Part shown: piece after piece, positions 10,197 to 18,600 of the stretch
How the letters are laid out: every line of letters starts with the position of its first letter
Position numbering within the stretch: position 1 is the first letter of the stretch
Origin: an uncultured bacterium
GTDB taxonomy: Bacteria > Bacteroidota > Bacteroidia > Bacteroidales > UBA932
Assembly (NCBI GenBank): GCA_949300025.1
Contig: CASGCS010000009.1
Coordinates: 1 to 64,000 of the forward strand
Direction: 5' to 3'
Length of the DNA stretch: 64,000 nt
Position numbers and translations under genes: made by a program
Notes under the pieces: model-generated
The model's database searches: none
Seen by the model: the letters and a program-made list of their open reading frames with translations, nothing else
What the model was told of the DNA's origin: nothing

Positions 10197-11138
10197 CTAA
10201 TAATAGATATCGTCTTTATACTGTTTCGGGGTGATTCCCGTATGTTTTTTAAAGAACTTGCCGAACGACGACTGGTCTGAAAAGTAGAGCATCGAGGCCA
10301 CCTGCTGGATTGTAAGTGTAGGGTTTCTGAGCATTATCTTGGCGCGTGTGACAAGATAGCCGGCAATCCAGTCGTTTGCGGTCTGCCCGGAGAGCCGCTT
10401 TAAAATGAGGGAGAGATACTGTACGCTTATGCAGAGCTTGTCTGCGTAAAAGGCCGGGCTATGCTCCTTGTCACCGTTGGCAGAGAGCAGTTTTACGAAT
10501 TTTTCAACGAAAATATCGGTGCTGCTTGCCTTCTGTATCTCTTCCGGCCTTGAGATTTCTGTAAACAGAATATTGGCGGATTCATATATCAAAGAAGAAA
10601 AGGCATTGTTTACCAGTTCTTTCTGGAACTTGTGGCTGTACCTCTTCATCTGTGTTTCCAGATTTTCCAGAGCCTTTCTCAGCACAACGAAATCCTGCAG
10701 CGAAAATCTGTAGCCGTTCACTCCGTTTTCTCCGTTTGCATTGTTGCGCCTTAAAAAGAGGGCGTGTGCAATGGAGATGGGGCGGCGGGTAAGAAAGATT
10801 TCATCAATGAATTCTGCCGTTACAATAACGGTGTAGGCTTTTATGTCGGCGCTCATTCGTATGGATGTTACCATTGCCGTGGGAGGAATGGAAAAACCTG
10901 AGCGGCTGCCTATCGTATGTTCCATGTAGTCCATTGTAATGGACATTTCGCCTTCGTCTATGAAGAAAAAGGTTATGATATTGCTTTTGTCTCCGTTTAT
11001 GGCGAAATCCATCATCGCGTATTCCAACTGGGTATGGTTGTCGGGGCCTGCCTTTATGAGGGCCAGTCCTTTTCCGGAAGTCAGACCGTTGCATGCTGCC
11101 GCAATGTCTGATATGTTGTATATGCTTTTGTAAATCAT
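10197..11138 (-). CDS. AraC-family transcriptional regulator
   Basis: The 313-aa protein has an N-terminal sensor region without an identifiable ligand and a C-terminal pair of helix-turn-helix motifs typical of AraC/XylS proteins (about residues 215-313, including IQQVASMLYFSDQSSFGKFF and the signature end TGITPKQYKDDI). It is transcribed away from the TetR efflux operon and converges on the serine hydrolase. Its target is unknown. A single promoter-length gap of about 200 bp separates it from tetR. Confidence 0.9.
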   Translation of the reverse strand: MIYKSIYNISDIAAACNGLTSGKGLALIKAGPDNHTQLEYAMMDFAINGDKSNIITFFFIDEGEMSITMDYMEHTIGSRSGFSIPPTAMVTSIRMSADIKAYTVIVTAEFIDEIFLTRRPISIAHALFLRRNNANGENGVNGYRFSLQDFVVLRKALENLETQMKRYSHKFQKELVNNAFSSLIYESANILFTEISRPEEIQKASSTDIFVEKFVKLLSANGDKEHSPAFYADKLCISVQYLSLILKRLSGQTANDWIAGYLVTRAKIMLRNPTLTIQQVASMLYFSDQSSFGKFFKKHTGITPKQYKDDIYY

Positions 11139-11261
11139 TCTCTGTTATAGTAGCGATTCGTAACAAAAATCGGGAACAAATATATATAATAAAATCAGAG
11201 AAACTCTATCGGTCTCTCCCTAAATAGTCTTCAAAATGATGAGTTAGTATAGAATCAGACC

Positions 11262-11311
11262 AAAAATGTACAATTTCATGAAATTTTGTTTCCGACTATT
11301 GTACGATTTTT
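11262..11311. promoter_or_regulatory. Candidate TetR operator (inverted repeat)
   Basis: AAAAATGTACAAT (11262-11274) and ATTGTACGATTTTT (11298-11311) form a near-perfect inverted repeat with one extra base, 29-78 bp upstream of the tetR start. Position and symmetry suit autoregulation of the tetR-efflux operon; this is inferred from symmetry only. Confidence 0.5.
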
Positions 11312-11339
11312 GCTCCCGCTTTCGAGGCATTGGAAAACC

Positions 11340-11930
11340 ATGAGAAAAGAAAAGTTGTTGGATGCCGCTGCGGCAAGTTTGAAAGAGAAGGGAATCAGAC
11401 GGTTCAGCGTTGACGAACTGTCTCGCACTCTGCATGTTTCCAAAAAGACTATCTATGATTTTTTCGACAGCAAGAAGAGTCTGGTGGAATCTGCGGTTGA
11501 ACACATGTTGTGCAAACTTGCATCGGATGTGGAGAGCATTGCAGTGAACGAGCCCAACGCTCTCCGCGGGCTGGTATATTCCATTATGGCCGGGGTCAGG
11601 TTTTTCTGTACGATGCCTCCGCATACATATTCAGATATCAAGGAGTGTACCGGATGCAATGAAACAGTAGGCCGGACGGCCCAAAGGGTGGAGGAACTCT
11701 TTTCGCACAACATGGAGTTGGCGGCCGACCAGGGCTATATAGAAAAGGGATTGAATTATGAAACGGTGAGCAATGTCATAAAGGCACAGTTCACAGCACA
11801 GTATGTGGGCGATTATGACACGAACACCATATTGGAGAGAATATTCAACATTCTGATAACAATCTTTTACGGGATTGCGACCCAAAAGGGGAAGGAGGAA
11901 CTGGAGAATATTCTTATAAAGGGATTATAA
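11340..11930 (+). CDS. TetR/AcrR-family transcriptional regulator of the adjacent RND operon
   Basis: The 196-aa protein begins MRKEKLLDAAAASLKEKG, the usual TetR start, with the HTH at about residues 20-50 (SVDELSRTLHVSKKTIYDFF). The C-terminal ligand domain is divergent. The start at 11340 was preferred over longer readings because it matches the family and leaves the inverted-repeat operator upstream. It is the first gene of a tight rightward operon (18 bp to the TolC gene) and is expected to repress it. Confidence 0.92.
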   Translation: MRKEKLLDAAAASLKEKGIRRFSVDELSRTLHVSKKTIYDFFDSKKSLVESAVEHMLCKLASDVESIAVNEPNALRGLVYSIMAGVRFFCTMPPHTYSDIKECTGCNETVGRTAQRVEELFSHNMELAADQGYIEKGLNYETVSNVIKAQFTAQYVGDYDTNTILERIFNILITIFYGIATQKGKEELENILIKGL

Positions 11931-11948
11931 TTGTTAAATTAGATAGAG

Positions 11949-13304
11949 ATGAAAAAAGGAGTTTTTAAAGTTTTGTTTGCAGGTGCAGTGGCCTCGCTTG
12001 TGGCTTTGCCGCTGCGTGCGCAGGAGAGCGAACTAAACCTCACGCTCGATGAGGCGCTGGAGATAGCCCTGAGCGAAAACCTGACTGTCAAGGTGGCCGA
12101 CATGGAGGTTACAAAGACGGGCTATGCAAGAAAGGGCACTTATGCGGCTCTTTTCCCTCAGGTGAATTTCAGCGCAGACTATCAGCGTACCATAAAGAAG
12201 CAGGTTATGTATATGGAAGACCAGTCGTTTGCAGTGGGCAGGGACAATACATGGTCTACCGGATTCACCGCCACCATGCCGCTCATATCGGTGCAGCTTT
12301 GGAAAAGCATACAGGTTACGGCCGTAAACGTGGAGCTGGCGGTGGAGCAGGCCCGTTCTTCGAGACAGGATTTGATAGAGCAGGTGCAGCAGTCTTTCTA
12401 CGCTACGCTGCTGGCCAATGACCTCTATACCGTATATAAGGAGAATTATGAAAATGCCCGTATGGATTACGAAGACGTAAAGGAGAAATATGAGAACGGG
12501 ACAGTGGCCAAATATGATCTCATTACGGCAGAGGTGGCCATGAACAATGCCGCTCCTGCAATGTACGATGCCCAGAACAATATCGTACTGTGCGAATGGC
12601 GTTTGAAGGCCCTTATGGGTATAGATCTGGATACGGAGATCAACTGTACTGGTTCGCTTCTCGATTTCAGCGATACCATGAAGGAACTTTCGATGAACGA
12701 GGCAATAACATTGGAAAACAACTCATCGTTGAAACAGTTGGAACTGCAGCAGGAGAGCCTGCATAAGACATATCAGCAGCAGTTGGCAGCCTATTACCCT
12801 TCGCTGAACCTCTCGCTTTCCTATTTGTGGACTGCAATGGAGGATAATTTCAAATTCAACCAGTATAAATGGAATCCCTATTCGATAGGCGGAATAACAC
12901 TTTCTATTCCCATATTTTCGGGCGGACAGCGTTACAATGCAGTAAAGCAGACCCGTATACAGCAGGACCAGCTTGCCTTGCAGCGCGAGAATACGGCAAG
13001 GGAGCTCGAAGTTGCGGTACGCCAGTCGCTCAGTTCCATGAATACCTGCGTGCAGCAGTTCTCTGCAGCTGAAAAGAGCGTGGAGGGGGCTCAGGTAGGC
13101 TATGACATTGCCCAGAAGAGGTATGATGTGGGCAGCGGCACATTCCTGGAACTGCAGGATTCGAAACTGGCGCTGCTTCAGGCCAGACTGAATCTGAACC
13201 AGTCTATATACGATTATCTTGTAGCCAAGTCTACGCTCGACAAGACGCTGGGTATAAACGACAAAGGTTTGACAGACAACAATAGCACCAACTTGAATAA
13301 ATAA
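11949..13304 (+). CDS. TolC-family outer membrane efflux protein
   Basis: This 451-aa protein has a cleavable signal peptide (hydrophobic core VLFAGAVASLVAL, followed by LRAQ) and two outer-membrane-efflux repeats rich in long helices. It should form the trimeric outer membrane duct of the RND pump encoded by the next two genes. It lies 18 bp after tetR and 11 bp before the adaptor gene. Because the operon has its own duct, adaptor and pump, the system looks complete. Confidence 0.93.
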   Translation: MKKGVFKVLFAGAVASLVALPLRAQESELNLTLDEALEIALSENLTVKVADMEVTKTGYARKGTYAALFPQVNFSADYQRTIKKQVMYMEDQSFAVGRDNTWSTGFTATMPLISVQLWKSIQVTAVNVELAVEQARSSRQDLIEQVQQSFYATLLANDLYTVYKENYENARMDYEDVKEKYENGTVAKYDLITAEVAMNNAAPAMYDAQNNIVLCEWRLKALMGIDLDTEINCTGSLLDFSDTMKELSMNEAITLENNSSLKQLELQQESLHKTYQQQLAAYYPSLNLSLSYLWTAMEDNFKFNQYKWNPYSIGGITLSIPIFSGGQRYNAVKQTRIQQDQLALQRENTARELEVAVRQSLSSMNTCVQQFSAAEKSVEGAQVGYDIAQKRYDVGSGTFLELQDSKLALLQARLNLNQSIYDYLVAKSTLDKTLGINDKGLTDNNSTNLNK

Positions 13305-13315
13305 TAAAAACAGAT

Positions 13316-14347
13316 ATGAAAAAAGGTAATTTTTTAAAGATGTTGATTGCTCTCTCGGTGGGATTTGCCGCAACTGCATGCAATAGCGGAGCAAAGGAGA
13401 GCGAAACTGCCGAAGAGGCAACAGAGAAGGTCTCTGTAAAGGTAAAACAGTGTTTTGAAAGAGAGGTGGAGCAGATTGAAGTCTTTACCGCAACTGTAGA
13501 GGCCAATGTGGTAAACAATATCTCTCCCAATCTTACACTGAGGATAGAGAAACTCTATGCCGAAGTGGGAGACCATGTGCGCAAGGGGCAGAAGCTCGCA
13601 GATCTCGACGCTTCAAATCTTGTGCAGGCCAAATTGCAGATGCTGAACGATTCGCTGGAGTTCGTAAGAAACGACAACCTTTACAAGGTGGGCGGCATTT
13701 CAAAGAGCGAGTGGGATGCAAAGAAACTGAGTTACGACATTTCAAGCACAAGTTACAGGAACCTTCTGGAGAATACGGTTCTGACAAGCCCTGTATCGGG
13801 TGTGGTTACGGCGAGAAACTACGACCGCGGCGATATGTTCTCCATGGGTCAGCCCCTTTACGTGGTGGAGGAGATTACACCTGTCAAGATTATGGTGAAT
13901 GCTTCCGAGCAGCTCTTCTCACATATCAAGAAGGGAGACAAGGTAGATGTGACACTGGATGTCTATGGAGACGAGGTCTTCAGCGGAGTGGTCTCTCTTG
14001 TCTATCCTACGGTAGATCCTCAGACCAGAACCTTCCCTGTGGAAGTAAAGATTGCCAATGCTAATGAAAGAGTCCGTCCGGGTATGTTCGCAAGAGTCAA
14101 ATTTACATACGGAACCGCTACCCATGTGGTTGTTCCCGATATGGCGGTGGTCAAGCTCACCGGTTCAGGTGACAGATTCGTATATGTGGTAGGTGCAGAC
14201 AACAAGGTTACATTCAAGAAAGTGGAACTCGGAAGAAGATTGGATACCGAGTATGAGATTGTAAGCGGCCTCAACTCAGGAGACAATGTGGTCGTTGAGG
14301 GGCAGAACCGCGTTACCAACGGAATGGAGGTTGCGGTTGTCGAGTAA
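13316..14347 (+). CDS. RND efflux periplasmic adaptor lipoprotein (MFP/HlyD family)
   Basis: The 343-aa protein has a lipoprotein signal with lipobox AATAC (Cys22). It has the lipoyl/barrel-sandwich halves flanking a short alpha hairpin (about residues 70-165) and a beta-barrel plus membrane-proximal domain to the C-terminus. It bridges the inner membrane pump and the TolC-like duct. Its short coiled coil is typical of Bacteroidota adaptors. It is placed between the duct and pump genes. Confidence 0.93.
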   Translation: MKKGNFLKMLIALSVGFAATACNSGAKESETAEEATEKVSVKVKQCFEREVEQIEVFTATVEANVVNNISPNLTLRIEKLYAEVGDHVRKGQKLADLDASNLVQAKLQMLNDSLEFVRNDNLYKVGGISKSEWDAKKLSYDISSTSYRNLLENTVLTSPVSGVVTARNYDRGDMFSMGQPLYVVEEITPVKIMVNASEQLFSHIKKGDKVDVTLDVYGDEVFSGVVSLVYPTVDPQTRTFPVEVKIANANERVRPGMFARVKFTYGTATHVVVPDMAVVKLTGSGDRFVYVVGADNKVTFKKVELGRRLDTEYEIVSGLNSGDNVVVEGQNRVTNGMEVAVVE

Positions 14348-14381
14348 TAAACGTTAAAAAGTCAAAAAAGGAATTTCTAAG

Positions 14382-17300
14382 ATGAGCATATATCAATCAG
14401 CTGTAAAAAAACCGATTACCACGGCCCTGATTTATGTGGCCATTGCAATTTTCGGTATTTTTTCAATTGCGCAGATTCCGATTGACCTGCTTCCCGACAT
14501 AGAGACCAACTCTATAATGGTCATGACGACCTACGAGGGCGCAAGTGCATCGGATATAGAGAACAACGTTACAAAACCGTTGGAGAACACGCTCAACAGC
14601 GTCTCCGACCTGAAACATATTACTTCCCAGTCAAAGGAGAATATTTCGATTATAACGCTGGAGTTCGAATATGGAATAGACATTGATGTGGCTACCAACG
14701 ATGTCCGGGACAAACTGGACATGGTAACCTCGGCGCTGCCGGACGAGGTGGAGACGCCTATAATATTCAAATTCGGTACAGACGATATTCCTATCCTGCT
14801 TTTGTCCGTAACTGCGGATGAAAGTACCAGCGGTCTTTACAAGATACTTGACGACAGGATTTCCAACCCTCTTGCGCGTGTGAGCGGCGTTGGTGCGGTA
14901 TCTGTTTCCGGAGCCCCCAAGCGTGAACTTATGGTCTATTGCGACCCTCACAAACTCGAGGCTTACGGCATTTCAATACAGAATATCGTCTCTATAATCA
15001 GCGCGGAGAACAGGAATATTCCGGGCGGTTCCATAGATATAGGTTCGCAGACCTATTCGCTGAGGGTGCAGAAGGAGTTCACCGATGCATCCGAGATGCT
15101 CGGTCTGGTATTGGGAAGCTATAACGGCAAGACCATATACCTGAGGGATGTGGCGACAGTTGTCGACGGCCTTGAGGAACGTGCCCAGGAGACCTACAAC
15201 AACCTCGAAAAGGGAGGTATGATCATTATCCAGAAGCAGTCCGGGGCGAACTCGGTAAACATATCCAAGAAGGTGATGGAGATGCTGCCGAGCCTTCAGG
15301 AGAATCTGCCTTCTGATATAAAGATAGGTGTCATTGTAGATACGTCGGAGAATATCATAAACACCATCAATTCATTGGTGGAGACAATCATGACCACATT
15401 CATACTTGTGATGCTGGTGGTTTATGCCTTCCTGGGAAGATGGAGAGCAACCTTTATAATCGTGCTCGTTATTCCTATCTCCCTGCTGGCCTCCCTGATA
15501 TATATCTTTGCGACGGGAGATACGCTTAACATCATATCACTCAGCTCTCTCTCCATTGCGATAGGTATGGTGGTGGATGATGCCATAGTGGTTCTGGAAA
15601 ACATTACGACCCATATCGAGCGGGGAAGCCGACCGAAACAGGCGGCGGTCTACGCTACCAACGAGGTGGGTATCTCCGTTATCGCCTCTACCCTCACCAT
15701 GTTGGCGGTATTCCTGCCCATGACAATGATCCAGGGCGTTTCAGGAGTGCTTTTCAGGCAGTTGGGATGGAGCGTAAGTATCATCATGATAGTCTCTACA
15801 TTTGCCGCTTTGTCTCTTACTCCTATGCTCTGCTCTCAGATGCTGCGTCTCAACCCCAAGATGGGAAGATTCCAGAAACTGGTTTTCGTACCTATTAACA
15901 AAGGTTTGGCTGCAATAGACAGAGGCTATGCAAGATTGCTCGGCTGGGCTGTACACCATAGACGTACAGTCATTCTCGGAGGTCTTGGAATTTTCCTTGC
16001 AACCCTCTTGTTCCTCGGGCCTAAAATCAAGACAGAGTTCTTCCCGGCACAGGATAACGGCCGTATTGCCATAAACATAAACCTGCCGACAGGTACGCGT
16101 CAGGAGATTACCAGAGACCTCTCTATGGAACTTGCAGAGAAGTTCATGAACAAATACCCCGAGGTCGAGGTATGCAACTTTACTGAGGGTTCGGCAGATT
16201 CAGACAATACCTTTGCTTCAATGCAGGACAACGGTACGCATATCATTTCATTCAATATTTCTTTGATAGATTTCGACGACCGCGACAGAAGCCTCTTCGA
16301 AATCTGCGACATGATGCGTAAAGACCTTTCGGAATATCCCATAATAAGGTCGTTCCAGGTTATCGCAGGCGGCCAGAGCGGCGGTATGTCGGGCCAGTCT
16401 TCGGTAGATATAGAGATTTACGGTTACGATTTCGATGCTACCGATAAAGTGGCAGGCGATATTTCAGACAAACTGCTTGCATATCCCCAGATTAGCGAGG
16501 TCTTCATAAGCCGTGACGAGTATATTCCGGAGTATCAGGTGGATTTCGACAGGGAGAAACTCTCCATCAACCAGATAAACATGTCTACCGCTGCCCAGTT
16601 CCTCAGAACCGGCATCAACGGTACCACCGCTTCATACTACCGTGAAGACGGCGAGGAGTATGACATAGTCGTAAGGTATGCGCCCCAGTTCCGTCAGTCC
16701 GTTGAGGATATAGAGAATATGATAATATACAACAATGCCGGACAGGGTATAAGAATCCGCGACCTTGGCGAGGTGAAGGAGATTCTCACCCCTCCTACAA
16801 TCGAGAGAAAGGACAGGGAAAGGATTGTTACCGTGAACGCTGTCTGCCCTGTGGGAATGGCGCTCAGCGAAATGGTTGAGATTGTAAACAAGGAGATGGG
16901 CAACCTCGAGATTCCTGCCGATATAACATGGCAGCTCGGAGGTACCTATGAAGACCAGCAGGATTCATTCTCAGATTTGATAACATTGATGGTTCTGGTT
17001 GTCATTCTCGTCTTCATAGTGATGGCGGCGCAGTTCGAGTCACTCACATATCCGTTTGTCATAATGTTCTCCATTCCGTTCGCCCTTGTGGGTGTAATCA
17101 TGGGACTTGTGCTTACCGGCACGCCTATGAGCATCATGGCAATGGTCGGACTTCTCATGCTGCTCGGTATTGTGGTGAAGAACGGTATCGTGCTCATAGA
17201 CTACACCATCCTCTGCCGTGAAAGGGGCAAGGGAGTTTCCAATGCAGTCGTTACCGCCGGCAAGTCCCGTCTCAGACCGGTGCTCATGACCACCCTTACC

Positions 17301-17504
17301 ACCGTATTGGGTATGGTTCCTATGGCAACCGGTACCGGTGAGGGTGCCGAAATGTGGAGAAGTATGGGTCTTACCGTTGCATGGGGCCTTTCAGTCTCTA
17401 CCTTGATTACATTGGTTATAGTTCCCACCGTCTACTCCGTATTTGCCGGCAACGGTGTCAAGAGAAGACGCAGGAAACTGCTTAAAAGTTATGTTAAAGC
17501 GTAA
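14382..17504 (+). CDS. RND-family efflux pump permease (AcrB-like)
   Basis: The 1040-aa inner membrane protein has the classic RND layout of 12 membrane helices and two large periplasmic loops. The proton-relay aspartate pair is present in TM4 (IGMVVDDAIVVLEN). It should form the drug/proton antiporter of the tripartite pump with the preceding adaptor and duct. Substrates cannot be predicted. TetR control at the head of the operon suggests induction by a small molecule. Confidence 0.95.
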   Translation: MSIYQSAVKKPITTALIYVAIAIFGIFSIAQIPIDLLPDIETNSIMVMTTYEGASASDIENNVTKPLENTLNSVSDLKHITSQSKENISIITLEFEYGIDIDVATNDVRDKLDMVTSALPDEVETPIIFKFGTDDIPILLLSVTADESTSGLYKILDDRISNPLARVSGVGAVSVSGAPKRELMVYCDPHKLEAYGISIQNIVSIISAENRNIPGGSIDIGSQTYSLRVQKEFTDASEMLGLVLGSYNGKTIYLRDVATVVDGLEERAQETYNNLEKGGMIIIQKQSGANSVNISKKVMEMLPSLQENLPSDIKIGVIVDTSENIINTINSLVETIMTTFILVMLVVYAFLGRWRATFIIVLVIPISLLASLIYIFATGDTLNIISLSSLSIAIGMVVDDAIVVLENITTHIERGSRPKQAAVYATNEVGISVIASTLTMLAVFLPMTMIQGVSGVLFRQLGWSVSIIMIVSTFAALSLTPMLCSQMLRLNPKMGRFQKLVFVPINKGLAAIDRGYARLLGWAVHHRRTVILGGLGIFLATLLFLGPKIKTEFFPAQDNGRIAININLPTGTRQEITRDLSMELAEKFMNKYPEVEVCNFTEGSADSDNTFASMQDNGTHIISFNISLIDFDDRDRSLFEICDMMRKDLSEYPIIRSFQVIAGGQSGGMSGQSSVDIEIYGYDFDATDKVAGDISDKLLAYPQISEVFISRDEYIPEYQVDFDREKLSINQINMSTAAQFLRTGINGTTASYYREDGEEYDIVVRYAPQFRQSVEDIENMIIYNNAGQGIRIRDLGEVKEILTPPTIERKDRERIVTVNAVCPVGMALSEMVEIVNKEMGNLEIPADITWQLGGTYEDQQDSFSDLITLMVLVVILVFIVMAAQFESLTYPFVIMFSIPFALVGVIMGLVLTGTPMSIMAMVGLLMLLGIVVKNGIVLIDYTILCRERGKGVSNAVVTAGKSRLRPVLMTTLTTVLGMVPMATGTGEGAEMWRSMGLTVAWGLSVSTLITLVIVPTVYSVFAGNGVKRRRRKLLKSYVKA

Positions 17505-17523
17505 GCAAGTAAACTAATATAAT

Positions 17524-17814
17524 ATGAAAGCATTGTTTGTATCATATAATCAGGCCTATCACGAGGAGGTTCTCGACATCATGCAGAGATCTGGCCTCAA
17601 AGGGTATACATTCTGGGATACTACCATGGGCAGCGGCTCTTTCAAGGGAGAGCCGCACCTTGGCAGTCATGCCTGGCCTACCCTTAACTCCTCCCTCCTT
17701 ATCATGGCCGAGGACTCCCTGGTTCCCGGTTTTAAAAGAAGAATCAAGGCTTTGGACGAGAAGTCGCCGGCTATGGGATTGAGGTGTTTTTCTTGGAGTA
17801 TAGACCAGGACTAA
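17524..17814 (+). CDS. Small PII-like protein of the RND operon
   Basis: This 96-aa soluble protein (MKALFVSYNQAYHEEVL...) starts 19 bp after the pump gene. Its pattern, with an N-terminal strand, a helix, a GSGSFKGEPHLGSHAWP turn-rich loop and a second strand-helix unit, resembles small PII-like/ferredoxin-fold proteins often seen behind RND pumps in this phylum. No catalytic motif is seen. It may sense or modulate the pump; this is inference from position and fold resemblance. Confidence 0.7.
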   Translation: MKALFVSYNQAYHEEVLDIMQRSGLKGYTFWDTTMGSGSFKGEPHLGSHAWPTLNSSLLIMAEDSLVPGFKRRIKALDEKSPAMGLRCFSWSIDQD

Positions 17815-17817
17815 GTT

Positions 17818-18285
17818 GTTTTCGCATTCTGCCGGCGAATTACTGCGTTATCTGCAGTATCTCAACTCAGTCACGTAACTGAGTACGCTTCTTCGTTTCG
17901 AACTTTGATGCCTTGTACTTCACTCGGCAGAATGCGAAAATCGACAAAGGAGAAGGCCGGCGAATTACTGCGTTATCTGCAGTATCTCGACTCAGTCACG
18001 TAGCTGAGTACGCTCCTTCGTTTCGAACTTTGATGCCTTGTACTTCACTCGGCAGAATGCGAAAATCGACAAAGGAGAAGGCCGGCGAATTACTGCGTTA
18101 TCTGCAGTATCTCAACTCAGTCACGTAGCTGAAGTACGCTCCTTCGTCTCGAACTTTGATGCCTTGTACTTCACTCGGCAGAATGCAAAAATCGGCAAAG
18201 GAGAGATCCGGCGAATTACTGCGTTATCAGCAGTATCTCGACTCAGTCACGTAGCCGAGTACGCTCCTTCGCAAAATGCGAAAAC
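17818..18285. repeat. Four tandem 125-bp repeats bounded by an 11-bp inverted repeat
   Basis: Units begin at about 17831, 17956, 18081 and 18207 (period 125, 125, 126 bp). Each starts GCCGGCGAATTACTGCG (the last with TCC) and includes the self-complementary stretch CTCAGTCACGTAACTGAG. The fourth unit is shortened. The array is bounded by GTTTTCGCATT (17818-17828) and its exact inverse AATGCGAAAAC (18275-18285). Reading frames of 70-85 codons cross the repeats but are by-products of the period and look non-coding. Confidence 0.85.
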
Positions 18286-18289
18286 ATGA

Positions 18290-18326
18290 AAATAAAAGAG
18301 AGGGCCGCCCTCTCTTTTATTTTTTA
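18290..18326 (+). terminator. Strong Rho-independent terminator after the RND operon
   Basis: A long stem (AATAAAAGAGAGGG with CCCTCTCTTTTATT, 2-nt loop CG region) is followed by a T-rich tract. It lies directly after the 125-bp repeat array and probably ends the efflux operon transcript, which would then carry the repeat array in its 3' untranslated region. Confidence 0.8.
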
Positions 18327-18457
18327 TTGCATTTACAATCACGTTGCTCCTCGGCAATGTCGGAATATGTTTCGCCCGCCCCAATCGTCATACTTTCGGA
18401 ACGATGAGCTCACCATGCAGGCAGACACGATGTTTGAGAGCAAGTAAACTAAAAAAC

Positions 18458-18563
18458 GAGATTAGTGTATAATTATGCAATATAAATTTTGAGATTCGTG
18501 TATTATTCTTAGACAAATTGAGATTTGTGTCTATATTGGCTAAATACATTTTGAGATTAGTGT
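18458..18563. repeat. Four iterated GAGATTNGTGT direct repeats upstream of the ATPase gene
   Basis: The 11-mer GAGATTNGTGT occurs at 18458, 18491, 18520 and 18553, spacings of 33, 29 and 33 bp, each in an AT-rich setting. The last copy overlaps the -33 box of the ATPase promoter. Helically phased copies suggest cooperative binding of a regulator. The rest of the 18327-18600 gap shows no gene. Confidence 0.7.
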
Positions 18564-18580
18564 TGTGTATATTATCTTTG
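18550..18580 (+). promoter_or_regulatory. Bacteroidota-type promoter of the DUF4143 ATPase
   Basis: TTTG at 18550-18553 and TATCTTTG at 18573-18580 are separated by exactly 19 bp, the consensus arrangement, with the start codon 20 bp downstream. This decides the start at 18601, since the in-frame codons upstream lie inside the promoter. Confidence 0.8.
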
Positions 18581-18600
18581 CCATCAATAAAAGTCAATCT

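Noticed and set aside
17831-18285. CRISPR array
   Set aside because: The repeat unit is 125 bp with no unique spacers between units, and no cas genes are present nearby. VapD is only a Cas2-fold relative.
17913-18289. Two overlapping reading frames of about 70-85 codons in the 125-bp repeat array
   Set aside because: Their translations simply repeat with the DNA period and are broken by the one-base difference in the fourth unit. No start signal or codon pattern supports translation.
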